NCBI RefSeq assembly: GCF_023715465.1
Contig: NZ_JAMBOE010000009.1
Coordinates: 186,001-250,000 of the forward strand
Origin: Paenibacillus macerans
GTDB taxonomy: Bacteria > Bacillota > Bacilli > Paenibacillales > Paenibacillaceae
Direction of reading: 5' to 3'
DNA: 64,000 nucleotides
The translations under genes were made by a program, and so were the position numbers. The stretch's first letter is position 1; every line of letters starts with the position of its first letter. The notes under the pieces were generated by a model. The model searched no databases, had not been told where the DNA came from, and saw only the letters and a program-made list of their open reading frames with translations. Shown in pieces: positions 25,988 through 36,466 of this stretch.

Positions 25988-26896
25988 TCAGTCCCGCGGT
26001 TCGTCGTTCTTTTTGGCGTCCGGGTGGCCGCCGTCGCTGCCGCTGCTGTCGCCGGAAGCTGCCGATGGATGGCCGACATATGGGCGCGATTTCCGCGGTT
26101 TGCGGCCGTTCAGGCGGTAACCCCAGCTGAAAAGCAGCAGCTGCAGGCCCAGAATATAAGGAGCAAACATGTACCCGGCGAGATGGAACAAGGCGAATAT
26201 GGCGATCAGCGCGGCAAGAATCCGGGCGAGCGCCGAGCTTGCGCTTTTGCGGCGGAGGCTCATCGATGCCGGATAAAACACCCCCAGCGCCAACCAGGTT
26301 GAAACGAGCTGGATCCATGACGCCCAATACCGCCAGCGGTCAGGCCCTTCGCCCGTTGCCACGGTGAACTCGTCCACCAGCCGCAGCAGCCATAAGAACG
26401 TGAAAAACAACCCGGCCGCAAAAAGAAACGGCAGCGAGGGGCGGAAATAACGCCACAGCCATTGCCCCCATCCCGGCTGCTCCATCTGGCGCAGCAGCTT
26501 GTCCCGTTCGGCGATCAACTGCTCGCTTTCCCTTTCCAGCGTCTTCAGCAGCAGTTCAAGCCGGGCGGCGTCGCCATCGGCAGCGTAGGCCGAAACTTGT
26601 GCCAGCGCGTTTTCCGTAGCGTAAGGAGCGGCGCGCAATGCCAGCAATTTGTTCAGCAATAAGCGTTTTCCCGCCCCCGAGAGAACAGGCTTGTCCAAGG
26701 CACGCATCAACGCCGCGATCGCGGCCGCGTACAATTCCAGGCTGTTTTTCAAATGCTCCAGCCGTTTATGTTCTTCAAACGCCGCTCTGCGGCGGGCGGT
26801 CCCGTACAACCAGAGAAAAATCACGAGCGCCAGGAAGGCGGTTACAGCGGACCCCTGATGCAGCCGAAACCAAGTCAACCATTCCGAAAAGGACAC
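25988..26896 (-). CDS. Membrane protein with a cytoplasmic helical domain, unknown function
   Basis: About 302 residues when started at the GTG (26896), which has AAAGGGGG 6 nt upstream; an ATG 18 nt earlier is possible. One N-terminal span (TAFLALVIFLWLYG) precedes a helical region of about 120 residues (EEHKRLEHLKNSLELYAAAIAALMR, LELLLKTLERESEQLIAERDKLLRQME, probably coiled coil). Three to four further spans follow (LPFLFAAGLFFTFLWLLRLV, ILAALIAIFALFHLAGYMFAPYILGLQLLLFSWGY), then a charged Ser/Gly/Asp tail. I do not recognise the family. It is a single gene facing the sulfate operon. Confidence 0.7.
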   Translation of the reverse strand: MSFSEWLTWFRLHQGSAVTAFLALVIFLWLYGTARRRAAFEEHKRLEHLKNSLELYAAAIAALMRALDKPVLSGAGKRLLLNKLLALRAAPYATENALAQVSAYAADGDAARLELLLKTLERESEQLIAERDKLLRQMEQPGWGQWLWRYFRPSLPFLFAAGLFFTFLWLLRLVDEFTVATGEGPDRWRYWASWIQLVSTWLALGVFYPASMSLRRKSASSALARILAALIAIFALFHLAGYMFAPYILGLQLLLFSWGYRLNGRKPRKSRPYVGHPSAASGDSSGSDGGHPDAKKNDEPRD

Positions 26897-27085
26897 CGTG
26901 ATCCCCCTTTCCATTTTCCTCTTTCCACTATTGCACAGGAGCATGGCGAATTTCAAGGCGCTTCGTCAAAAAAACGGCAATTCCCGGAAATTGAGGGTGA
27001 AGTCTGAAAAGCAAAATGTTATACTTGGTAGCTGACGATAGGAGCAGGCGGTGTTTTTTTTGCGGTTATCGGAAGGAGTGTACAT

Positions 27086-27514
27086 ATGGAAGTGAACCGG
27101 GAGATCCGGGTCATCCGGGACGTACCGAGCGTACAAGATTACGTCAGGCTCAGAGAACAAGCGGGATTAAGCCCTCGCAGCGCGGAAGGAGCGGAAGTCG
27201 GGTTAAGAACTTCGCTGTTCGCCGTATCGCTGTACGATCCGGAAGGATTGGCCGGCATGGGACGGGTGATCGGCGATGGGGGCTGTTTTATGCAGATCGT
27301 CGATATCGCCGTTCGCCCGGATGCCCAGGGGCAAGGGCTGGGAAACAGGATCATGCGGGAAATCGCCGGTTTCTTGGAGACAAGCGCGCCGCCGCTGACC
27401 TATGTGAGCCTGATCGCCGATCCGCCGGCGGACCGCTTATACCGGAAGTTTGGTTTTGAATATACGGCGCCTCAGTCGCACGGCATGTTTATGCGGATCG
27501 GCAACCGGGCGTAA
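27086..27514 (+). CDS. GNAT-family N-acetyltransferase
   Basis: A 142-residue protein with the acetyl-CoA-binding segment VDIAVRPDAQGQGLGNRIMREI (motif A, QGQGLG) and a C-terminal YRKFGFEYTAPQSHGMFMRI. It would transfer an acetyl group to an amine; the substrate is unknown. The ATG follows AAGGAGTG. It is a single gene before the sulfite exporter locus. Confidence 0.9.
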   Translation: MEVNREIRVIRDVPSVQDYVRLREQAGLSPRSAEGAEVGLRTSLFAVSLYDPEGLAGMGRVIGDGGCFMQIVDIAVRPDAQGQGLGNRIMREIAGFLETSAPPLTYVSLIADPPADRLYRKFGFEYTAPQSHGMFMRIGNRA

Positions 27515-27661
27515 AATATTAAGAAAGGCCTGCTCAGCACAGAATTTGCTTTTCGGCCATTCTCGCGCGCATCATACGCCGGTTTAGCGCCAACGTTGCG
27601 CATCGTGGTCAGCATTTCTGCAAGTCGTCACGGAAAAATGATCAGCAAAGGAGATGCAGTT

Positions 27662-28495
27662 TTGACAACGATCGTTATTGAAATTTTTCTAATCGCCATA
27701 TTGGCGGGGATCGTGGGCTCGATTCTGGGCCTTGGCGGGGGCATTATCGTTACGCCGGCGCTCACCCTGCTGTTTGGCGTCGACATCAACCATGCGATCG
27801 GGGCGAGCATTATATCCGTCATCGCCACGTCCAGCGGTTCGGCGGTGGCTTACCTGCGCGACCGGATCACCAACTTGCGGGTCGGCATGTTTCTGGAAAT
27901 CGCCACGACCGTCGGGGCAATCACGGGGGCTTTTATCGGAGCGTTGATCGCGCCGCGGATTTTATTTTTCATTTTTGCCCTGCTGTTGCTGTATTCGGCT
28001 TATTCCATGATCAAAAAGGGCAAGCAGGAAGTGCCGGAGGGCGTCCGGCTCCATCCCGTCGCGAGGAAGCTGGGGCTGCAGGGAGAGTATTACGACAAAG
28101 CGATCGGCAAAAGCGTAGCTTATAACATCGACCGGGTCTACGAAGGCTTTGGGGTCATGTACGGGGCGGGCGTCGTTTCCGGCTTGCTTGGGATCGGCAG
28201 CGGCAGCTTCAAGGTGATGGCGATGGACGTGTTTATGAAAATGCCGCTGAAGGTGTCCACGGCCACCAGCAATTTTATGATGGGAGTCACGGCGGCGGCC
28301 AGCGCGGGCATTTATTTGCTGCGCGGAGACATCATTCCGACCATTTCCGCCCCGGTGGCGCTGGGCGTTCTCGTCGGGGCCACCGTAGGGTCGCGGATCA
28401 TGCAGCGGCTGAAAAGCAAAACGATCCGCAAGCTGTTTATTCCGGTCATGATTTATATCGCCTGCCAAATGATTTACCAAGGATGGAGGGGTTAA
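27662..28495 (+). CDS. TauE/SafE-family sulfite (sulfonate) exporter
   Basis: A membrane protein of about 277 residues with around eight spans. The two TauE repeats are visible: GIVGSILGLGGGIIVTPAL and GAGVVSGLLGIGSGSFKVMAMDVFMKMPLKVSTATSNFMMG. I chose TTG 27662 because AAAGGAG lies 8 nt before it; the longer frame has no ribosome site. It is followed after 1 nt by a DUF1634 gene, a common partner. Probable export of sulfite or a related anion fits the nearby sulfate importer, but they are separate transcription units. Confidence 0.9.
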   Translation: MTTIVIEIFLIAILAGIVGSILGLGGGIIVTPALTLLFGVDINHAIGASIISVIATSSGSAVAYLRDRITNLRVGMFLEIATTVGAITGAFIGALIAPRILFFIFALLLLYSAYSMIKKGKQEVPEGVRLHPVARKLGLQGEYYDKAIGKSVAYNIDRVYEGFGVMYGAGVVSGLLGIGSGSFKVMAMDVFMKMPLKVSTATSNFMMGVTAAASAGIYLLRGDIIPTISAPVALGVLVGATVGSRIMQRLKSKTIRKLFIPVMIYIACQMIYQGWRG

Positions 28496-28496
28496 C

Positions 28497-28874
28497 ATGA
28501 ACGAAGGCCATCCTGCGGAAAAAAACCGCGCCATCGAAGCGGAAATCATCGTCAGCAAAATGCTGCGGATCGGCGTCATCGTGGCCGCCGCCGTGATCAT
28601 CGCCGGCCTGCTGCTATTTTTGCTGACAGGAAACAGCGGCTACCCGGGAGACACGTTCCCGACCAGCTTTGGAGACATCGCGCAAGGGCTGATTGCCTTG
28701 AAATCGGCCGCCATCATTCAGGCAGGGCTGCTGCTGCTGATCTTGACCCCGGTGCTCCGCGTGTTTGTTTCGCTGTTTGTGTTTTTGGCGGAAAAAGATT
28801 ACCGTTTCGTGCTGATCACGGCGGTCGTTTTCGTCATTTTGATCATCAGTTTTTTGCTCGGCAAAGCAGGCTAA
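28497..28874 (+). CDS. DUF1634 membrane protein
   Basis: A 125-residue protein with three spans: MLRIGVIVAAAVIIAGLLLFLLTG, IIQAGLLLLILTPVLRVFVSLFVFLAEKDYRFVLITAVVFVILIISFLLG. It matches DUF1634, a small family repeatedly found directly after TauE-type exporters, as here, where the stop and start are 1 nt apart. It is probably an accessory subunit of the exporter; no biochemical role is known to me. Confidence 0.87.
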   Translation: MNEGHPAEKNRAIEAEIIVSKMLRIGVIVAAAVIIAGLLLFLLTGNSGYPGDTFPTSFGDIAQGLIALKSAAIIQAGLLLLILTPVLRVFVSLFVFLAEKDYRFVLITAVVFVILIISFLLGKAG

Positions 28875-28926
28875 AGGAAATGGGCAAGAACGGCCAGTTG
28901 AATGGCTCGGCGAACATATAAACTGG

Positions 28927-28963
28927 TTAAGCTCCTGGCAGAAGCGCCGGGAGCTTTTTTTAA
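28927..28963 (+). terminator. Terminator after DUF1634 gene
   Basis: AAGCTCCTGGC and CGCCGGGAGCTT form a stem around a short loop, followed by TTTTTT. Confidence 0.85.
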
Positions 28964-28976
28964 GACTATAGAATCC

Positions 28977-29276
28977 ATAAATTTTCGGGCAAGGTAGAGG
29001 GCGATGCGCAGGTGGAGAGGGGGGAGAAGCGGAATCTGGAATCTGGGGGCTAAGGGACACCAGAGCCGTTATTTGAGGAAAATGGAAGGTTTGCAAAATG
29101 TAAACGGACACAGATGACCTTATTCACCTCAAATCGGCCTAGATGAACGGGGTTAGAGCGGAATTAGGGTCATGTGAGTCCGTTAGGCTGGGAAATACCC
29201 GGGAAATGGGCGGATAAGGTCGCTGGTGTCCGTTAGAGCAATGTCCACTGGATGTAGACTACAGATGGAAACGGCC
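28977..29276. repeat. Extended four-word element, TAACGGACAC family
   Basis: The words start near 29049, 29099, 29162 and 29213 (spacing 50, 63, 51), of the type CTAACGGACACCAGCG ending in a CCTTATT-like block. Flanking sequence on both sides (about 70 bp left, 45 bp right) is also shared with the copy at 54087-54376 in the same orientation, making a 300-bp dispersed repeat. Confidence 0.9.
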
Positions 29277-29401
29277 GGGGAACCGCAAAACTTAGCAATA
29301 CCGGGGGGAGGTGGGGTTTTGAACTGCCTTTTTGGGATGATTATAATAAGAGCAGCCGAATAGGGTTGACGACAAGCGTAGAGAGGACGGAATAGATACC
29401 A

Positions 29402-30073
29402 ATGAACATCGCATTGTTTGGAGCCACGGGCACGATTGGAAAAAGCATTTTGGCCGAAGCGCTGCGGCGCGGCCATGACGTGACGGCGGTGGTGCGCGAT
29501 CCGTCGCGGCTTGCCGAAGCGGACCAGCAGGAAACAAGGACGGGAGCGGCGAAAGGCAAACGGGGAACGCTGCGCGTGATTGAAGGGGATATTTTGATGC
29601 CTGATTCCATTGCCAAGGCGGCGGAGGGGCAGGATGTTGTCATCAGCGCTTACGGACCGCGCTTTGGGGATGAGGACGAGATGCAGGAGGCGACGCGCTG
29701 CCTGATCGAAGGGACCAGACGCGGCGGCACCTGCAGGCTGATCGCCGTGGGAGGCGCGGGAAGCCTTGAGGTAACGCCGGGCGTCCGGTTGATGGATACG
29801 CCGGAGTTTCCGGAGGAGATTCGCCCGCTGGCCCGGGCGCACAACGAGGCGCTGGCGTTGTATCAAGCCTCTGACCTGGACTGGACGGTGATCTGTCCGC
29901 CGGCGGTCATTGAACCCGGCATACGGACGGGGCAGTTCCGGATTGGTTTGGATCGTTTGATCACGGATGAACGGGACCAAAGCCGGATCACCGTCGAAGA
30001 TTACGCGGTGGCGCTGCTGGACGAGGTCGAAGATCCGCAATTCCCGGGGGCACGGTTTACCGTTGCATATTAA
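29402..30073 (+). CDS. NAD(P)-binding atypical SDR (NmrA/YwnB-like)
   Basis: A 223-residue Rossmann protein: MNIALFGATGTIGKSILAEALRRGHDVTAVVRDPSR holds the GxxGxxG nucleotide-binding motif, with VIEGDILMPDSI and DLDWTVICPPAVI further on. It has no classical YxxxK pair and resembles YwnB/BVR-B-type reductases, which may reduce flavins or quinones. It is a single gene; the ribosome site is weak. Confidence 0.85.
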   Translation: MNIALFGATGTIGKSILAEALRRGHDVTAVVRDPSRLAEADQQETRTGAAKGKRGTLRVIEGDILMPDSIAKAAEGQDVVISAYGPRFGDEDEMQEATRCLIEGTRRGGTCRLIAVGGAGSLEVTPGVRLMDTPEFPEEIRPLARAHNEALALYQASDLDWTVICPPAVIEPGIRTGQFRIGLDRLITDERDQSRITVEDYAVALLDEVEDPQFPGARFTVAY

Positions 30074-30287
30074 GAGAGGAACTAGTTAAAGTTTTTTAGC
30101 GCGATATGGAGATCGGACTGTGTGGCTAGGTGTTAGCGTGGATTGGTGAAGAGAAGACGAATTGGGGGAAGTTTGTACATAACGGCGAAGTCGGTAAGGC
30201 ATGTCAGCGATTTGGAGTAATTTCGGAGAAGGCAGCCGATTCCGGTGTTGGCGAAATTGGCGGTTGGATAGGAAGGGAGGAGCAGGA

Positions 30288-32150
30288 ATGAGATTTGTGA
30301 CATCGGAGCAAATGCGGGAGATTGACCGGCATGCGATTGTACAGATGGGGATTCCAGCGGTCGCGTTAATGGAGAACGCCGGACGGGCGATTGCTGAAGA
30401 GGTGTTGGCCTTTTGCCGGAAGCGCCGGCAGCAAGCTGGGGAATGGTCCGCACGGAGAGGGGAAGAGGCTGGCGAACGAATTTGCGATGACGGATGGGAT
30501 GTTCGCGTGAACAAACCCTTGCAGGCATTTGGACCGGACATCCGCGAGAGTGGGGCCAAACAGGGGGACGGGGGGAACGCTCGCGTTCATCAGCTTGTGC
30601 GGACTGGGGGATCGGATGTCCACATGTGCGGGTCGTTACAGGGAGACGGACGGCATGGACGAAGCGTGTTTGAGAGCCGTGAGCCGCTTTTTGGGCTGGT
30701 TTGCCCTAACGCCGGGGGCATCGGCGAGTTGGGCGCGACGGGCGGTGATCCAGAGCATTGGCTGATTCTGGTCGGCAAAGGGAACAACGGCGGTGACGGC
30801 CTGGTGTGCGCCCGGCATTTGGCCGACGCCGGCGTAAAGGTAAGCCTGCTGTACGCCGAGGCGCCGGAAAAGCTCGGCGGCGAAGCGGCGCTGCAGCAGC
30901 GCATTGCGGAAGCGCTGGGGCTTGCGGGCGCGGCGTACGCTCCCGGTGCCGTGGCGGCGGCCCGATCCCGGGGAGTAACCGGGATCGTTGATGCGCTGCT
31001 CGGCACGGGCGCCAAAGGCGCGCCGCGCGGCGTTTACGCCTCCCTGATCCGGGAGGCGAACGAAAGCGGGCTGCCGATCGTTGCAGCCGACATCCCCAGC
31101 GGGCTGGACGCCGATACGGGCGAAACGTACGACCCGTTCATCCGGGCCCGGATTACGGTGTGCCTCGCCTTTTTGAAGGCGGGGTTGACCCAGTATCCGG
31201 GGGCCAAGGCAGCGGGGGATGTGATCGTTCGCTATATCGGCATCCCCCGGGAGCTGCCGCAGGGCATGGCGGCAGCAGGGGTTGTCCTCACCGGGGAGAC
31301 GCTGCGCGGCGAGCTCGGTGTGGATCCGGGCCTGCGGCGCGAAGCCGACGGCCATAAGGGCACGTACGGGCACGTGCTGCTCGCTGCGGGCAGCCTGCCG
31401 CTGAGCGGCGCCGGCCTGCTCGCCGCCAAAGCCGCGCTCCGCGCCGGCTGCGGGCTGGCCACGTGGGCGCTGCCGGCGGCGCTGCTGCCGCATGTGCTCG
31501 GGGCCGTGCCCGAGCTGATGCTGGCGCCGGCCGCCAGCGGCGACGCCGGCGCCTGGAACGAAGCCGCAGCAGACGAAGTGCTGCGGCTGCTGGAGGCGCG
31601 CGATGTGCTCGCCGTCGGCCCGGGGCTGGGCCGCTTCTCGGGCGAGGACGCCTTCCTGCGCGCCTTATGGGAGGGCGCTCCACGTCCCCTGGTGGTGGAC
31701 GCGGACGCCCTCAACATCCTCGCCACGGCCGGCGGCCTCGCGGCGTGGAAGCGCCGCGACGCGGCGACGATTCTGACGCCGCATCCCGGCGAAATGGCCC
31801 GGCTGGCCGGGCTGCCGACGGCCGAGGTGCAGCGGGACCGCATCGGCCTGGCGCGCCGCTTCGCCCTTCAGCACGGCGTCACGCTCGTTCTGAAGGGCGC
31901 GCGCACCGTCGTGGCGGCCCCGGACGGCCGCGTTTTCGTCAACCTCACCGGGCACCCCGGCATGGCAACTGGGGGATCGGGGGACGTGTTGACGGGCATC
32001 ATCGCCGGGCTGCTGGCCCAAGACCTGGACGCCGTTCAGGCGGCGGCGCTTGGCGTGTACCTGCACGGCCTCGCCGGCGAACGCGCCGCGGCCGCCCGGC
32101 CCGGGTCTCCCGCTTCTTTGCTGGCCGGGGACATCATCGAAGCGCTGTAA
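30288..32150 (+). CDS. nnr: Bifunctional NAD(P)H-hydrate epimerase/dehydratase with an in-frame insert
   Basis: About 620 residues. The N-terminal epimerase (YjeF_N) starts MRFVTSEQMREIDRHAIVQMGIPAVALMENAGRA and resumes at LILVGKGNNGGDGLVCARHLADAG. The C-terminal dehydratase (YjeF_C) shows TILTPHPGEMARL, LVLKGARTVVAAPDGRVFVN and HPGMATGGSGDVLTGIIAGLL. Together they repair damaged NAD(P)HX. Between residues about 45 and 155 lies an extra segment of about 100 residues (Gly/Arg-rich, for example KQGDGGNARVHQ) where the family has only a short loop. Its DNA contains repeated and inverted motifs. ATG 30288 follows GGGAGGAG. The insert may be tolerated or may inactivate the epimerase domain. Confidence 0.88.
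   Translation: MRFVTSEQMREIDRHAIVQMGIPAVALMENAGRAIAEEVLAFCRKRRQQAGEWSARRGEEAGERICDDGWDVRVNKPLQAFGPDIRESGAKQGDGGNARVHQLVRTGGSDVHMCGSLQGDGRHGRSVFESREPLFGLVCPNAGGIGELGATGGDPEHWLILVGKGNNGGDGLVCARHLADAGVKVSLLYAEAPEKLGGEAALQQRIAEALGLAGAAYAPGAVAAARSRGVTGIVDALLGTGAKGAPRGVYASLIREANESGLPIVAADIPSGLDADTGETYDPFIRARITVCLAFLKAGLTQYPGAKAAGDVIVRYIGIPRELPQGMAAAGVVLTGETLRGELGVDPGLRREADGHKGTYGHVLLAAGSLPLSGAGLLAAKAALRAGCGLATWALPAALLPHVLGAVPELMLAPAASGDAGAWNEAAADEVLRLLEARDVLAVGPGLGRFSGEDAFLRALWEGAPRPLVVDADALNILATAGGLAAWKRRDAATILTPHPGEMARLAGLPTAEVQRDRIGLARRFALQHGVTLVLKGARTVVAAPDGRVFVNLTGHPGMATGGSGDVLTGIIAGLLAQDLDAVQAAALGVYLHGLAGERAAAARPGSPASLLAGDIIEAL
30491..30632. repeat. Repeat-like insert inside the nnr gene
   Basis: GGACATCCG (30536) recurs inverted as CGGATGTCC (30613). 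Related blocks are GGATGTTCGCGTGAAC (near 30497) and GAACGCTCGCGTTCATC (near 30575). It resembles the intergenic word elements, but here inside a reading frame. Confidence 0.45.
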
Positions 32151-32390
32151 GCGGCTTGGCCGCCCGGCTCTTGGCCCTGGCCCCTTTGGGAATTCACCCG
32201 GATATGGCGATAAATACCACGGTAATCGCACAGCCTGGCAACTATGGTACAAAGTCACAGCATCGTCCAACCGGGATAGAGGAAGTAGAATAGCCGCGGC
32301 AGCGCTACCCCGGACACAGCAAAAGAATGTCCATGGCGTCGTTACCTCGGACACGGCGAAAGAAAGTCACGGCAGGTAGCTCACCCCAGA

Positions 32391-32592
32391 TATAGCGGTA
32401 AAAAACGTCGCTATTTCTGACTTTTTACTGGACTGGCGCAAGATAAGTGACTTTTATGGCGTTATTTATCCGCTGAAGGCGGGGAAAGTTGATTTTTCCC
32501 GGGAGCAGAGATAGATAAGCACATAAAATACCGCTATTTTGAGCGGATAGTTAAATTCCGGAAATTAGCGCCATAAAATGCCGTTATTTCGG
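32391..32592. repeat. Four-word intergenic element, AATAGCGG family
   Basis: The words start near 32391, 32441, 32513 and 32563 (spacing 50, 72, 50), each of the type ATAGCGGTAAAAAACG followed by TCGCTATTTC. The upstream 32200-32390 holds only a degenerate repeat (CCTCGGACACGGCGAAAGAA-like) and no gene. Confidence 0.88.
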
Positions 32593-32661
32593 GCAGAACC
32601 GTGAGAATGCCAACTTTAAGGTTAAGGACGCCCCCGGAGGGCGCCCCCAACGTCCCTTTTT

Positions 32662-33561
32662 CTAGGCCGTTACCATATCGCCGCCGTTGACGTGCACGGT
32701 TTCACCGGTGACGTAAGAGGAGTCGTCGCTGGCCAGGTACACGTAGGCGGGAGCCAGTTCATACGGCTGGCCGGCACGGCGGATCGGGGTGTCCGTTCCG
32801 AACGTCGCGACCTCCTCGGCCGAAAAGCTGGAGACGATGAGTGGTGTCCAAATGGGGCCGGGGGCGACGGCGTTGACGCGGATGCCGCAATCGATCAGGG
32901 AAAGGGCCAGGGAACGGGTGAACGAAACGACCGCTCCTTTGGTGGCGGAGTAATCGATCAGCGTTTTGTGCCCCTTGTAAGCGACGATGGAAGCGGTATT
33001 GATGATCGAGCAGCCGCGCCGGAGGTGGGGCAGGGCGGCTTGCACGAGGAAAAAGTACGGGAAAATGTTCGTTTGAAACGTCTGATACAGCTGCTCTTCA
33101 GAGATGTCGGCGATACTGCGCTGAGGGTACTGAACACCGTGGTTGTTGACCAGGACATCAAGCCGCCCGAAGTGCCGCATCGTCTCGTGGATGATCCGCT
33201 CGCAGTTCGCTTTGCGGCGCAGATCGATTTCGATGAGCAGGCAGCGCCGCCCCAGCGCTTCAATTCTTCTTTTCGTTTCCTCCGCGTCGGAGGTTTCCCA
33301 TAAGTAAGGGATGACCAGGTCTGCCTCTTCCTTGGCAAACGCCACCGCCACGGCGCGTCCGATGCCGCTGTCGCCGCCGGTCACGACGGCTACTTTCCCC
33401 CGCAATTTGCCGCTGCCGCGGTATTCGGGATTGTCGAAAATAGGCCGCGGATGCATTAAGCTTTCCAGACCGGGCTGCTTTGCCTGATGCTGCGGCGGAA
33501 AAGCGATGGGCTGCTCTTCGCAGACCGTTTTTTTGCCGATATACGGATACACGGGATTCAT
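32662..33561 (-). CDS. SDR-family oxidoreductase (YhdF/glucose-dehydrogenase-like)
   Basis: A 299-residue classical short-chain dehydrogenase. An N-terminal extension of about 50 residues (PPQHQAKQPGLESLMHPRP) is typical of the YhdF/YhxC group. The cofactor site is VAVVTGGDSGIGRAVAVAFA. NNHGVQYPQ, the catalytic Ser in INTASIVAYKG and Tyr/Lys in DYSATKGAVV follow, and the tail YVTGETVHVNGGDMVTA closes the fold. NAD(P) oxidoreductase of unknown substrate, often linked to general stress in Bacilli. It is a single gene. Confidence 0.92.
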   Translation of the reverse strand: MNPVYPYIGKKTVCEEQPIAFPPQHQAKQPGLESLMHPRPIFDNPEYRGSGKLRGKVAVVTGGDSGIGRAVAVAFAKEEADLVIPYLWETSDAEETKRRIEALGRRCLLIEIDLRRKANCERIIHETMRHFGRLDVLVNNHGVQYPQRSIADISEEQLYQTFQTNIFPYFFLVQAALPHLRRGCSIINTASIVAYKGHKTLIDYSATKGAVVSFTRSLALSLIDCGIRVNAVAPGPIWTPLIVSSFSAEEVATFGTDTPIRRAGQPYELAPAYVYLASDDSSYVTGETVHVNGGDMVTA

Positions 33562-33736
33562 GATTACGAACAGGCCCCTTCCTAAAAACGGTAATTTTGC
33601 TTCATCGTATGCAACCGCCCATGGGGATGTGCCCAGACGCCGCCCGAAGCGCCGGAGTGGCTTTCATTGACTTTTGCTTAAAATATTGATAGCATTTTTT
33701 TAAAACATAGCGTGTTCATCGGAATTTGACAGAATG

Positions 33737-33985
33737 CTTAGTGTGACGGACCGTCTGGTGCGGCAGGACACTTGGTGCGACAGTACACATAGTGTGACAG
33801 TACACAAGTGCGACAGGACACATAGCGCGATAGTACACATAGTGCAACAGTACACCTAGTGCGACAGTACACAAGTGCGGCAGTACACATAGTGTAACAG
33901 TACACCTAGTGCGACAGTACACAAGTGCGGCAGTACACATAGTGTAACAGTACACATAGCATGACAGTAGACATAGTACGACAGG
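33737..33985. repeat. 17-bp tandem repeat array with 50-bp higher-order period
   Basis: About fourteen units of the type GTGCGACAGTACACATA run head to tail. A perfect 50-bp duplication (33851-33900 and 33901-33950) shows a higher-order period of three units. There are no unique spacers, so it is not CRISPR. Confidence 0.9.
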
Positions 33986-34056
33986 TTGTATGGTGACAGC
34001 GGTTCGTATGCCGATTTTGAGAATAAACCACCCTATACATAAAGGAGAGATCCAAC

Positions 34057-34602
34057 ATGGCAAAAGTTACGATCATTAACGGCAGTCCGACGCCGGGGTC
34101 CCGGCTGGTGGCCGTCCTTTCTCTGACGGAGGAACTGCTGGGCAAGGAAGGGTTCGAGGTGCGGCATTTGAATGTCGGCGAGCTGCCGCCGGAAGATTTG
34201 ATCCATACCAAATTTGAAAGCGCGGCGATCGTTAAAGCCAATGCGATGGTGGCCGAGGCGGATGCCGTGATCGTGGCCAGCCCGGTATACCAGGCCTCAT
34301 ACACGGGTGTGCTCAAAACCTTTCTCGACCTGATCCCGCAAAAGGGCCTGGCCGGCAAAGTCGTATTGCCGCTGTTCATCGGAGGCAGCCTGGCTCACCT
34401 GCTGACGATCGATTACGCCTTAAAGCCGGTATTGTCCGTGTTGGGCGCACGTTATATTTTGGGCGGCGTGTATACGGTCGACTCGCAAGTGGTCCGCAAG
34501 GAAGAGGGCGGCTTCGAAATTGCCGAGGAGCTAAGGATCCGGCTGGAGGAGAACGTGAAAGAACTGGTGCGGGAAACGAAGCTGCGCCAGCAGTCATCTT
34601 GA
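34057..34602 (+). CDS. NADPH-dependent FMN reductase (SsuE-like)
   Basis: A 181-residue flavodoxin-fold protein: VTIINGSPTPGSRLVAVL binds the FMN phosphate, and ADAVIVASPVYQASYTGVLKTFLDLIPQKGLAGKVVLPLFIGGS is the SsuE signature. It supplies reduced FMN to a two-component monooxygenase, typically alkanesulfonate desulfonation. No monooxygenase is adjacent, although flavin-dependent candidates occur near 42-43 kb. The ATG follows AAAGGAGAG. Confidence 0.9.
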   Translation: MAKVTIINGSPTPGSRLVAVLSLTEELLGKEGFEVRHLNVGELPPEDLIHTKFESAAIVKANAMVAEADAVIVASPVYQASYTGVLKTFLDLIPQKGLAGKVVLPLFIGGSLAHLLTIDYALKPVLSVLGARYILGGVYTVDSQVVRKEEGGFEIAEELRIRLEENVKELVRETKLRQQSS

Positions 34603-34645
34603 ACTTCCGGCTCATGACCCGAGCCGCGTATCCGGCTTTCTTTGG

Positions 34646-34675
34646 TTGACATCCTCCCCAAATGATTGTTAAAGT
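34646..34675 (+). promoter_or_regulatory. Promoter of the 6-phospho-beta-glucosidase gene
   Basis: TTGACA (34646-34651), then 18 nt and a weak TAAAGT (34670-34675). An alternative CATAAT lies at 34681. Confidence 0.45.
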
Positions 34676-34685
34676 TGTAGCATAA

Positions 34686-36269
<1,584 letters not shown>

Positions 36270-36297
36270 TCGCACCGGCTTGATGAACATGGAAAAT

Positions 36298-36330
36298 CGG
36301 AGGTCCCGGATAACCGGGGCTTCCCTCTTT
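36298..36330 (+). terminator. Terminator after GH1 gene
   Basis: GGAGGTCCCGG and CCGGGGCTTCC pair around ATAA, followed by CTCTTTGTT. Confidence 0.7.
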
Positions 36331-36334
36331 GTTC

Positions 36335-36348
36335 TGTAAGCGTTGACA
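36335..36348. promoter_or_regulatory. CcpA cre-like site
   Basis: TGTAAGCGTTGACA closely fits the catabolite response element consensus and includes a TTGACA box upstream of the antiterminator gene. A second hairpin with T run (36358-36389) follows. Confidence 0.6.
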
Positions 36349-36466
36349 ATTCTTGGTCCGGCATTCATTTTGCCGTGCCGGGGTTTTTTCTGTTTGTACC
36401 GGAGAAAATGATATAACGAGAAGGCAGGGAGCCGGCTCAGGCCGGTTATAAAGGACGGGGGTTCAT

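Noticed and set aside
33737-33985. Possible CRISPR array
   Set aside because: The units are contiguous 17-bp tandem repeats with no unique spacers and no cas genes nearby.
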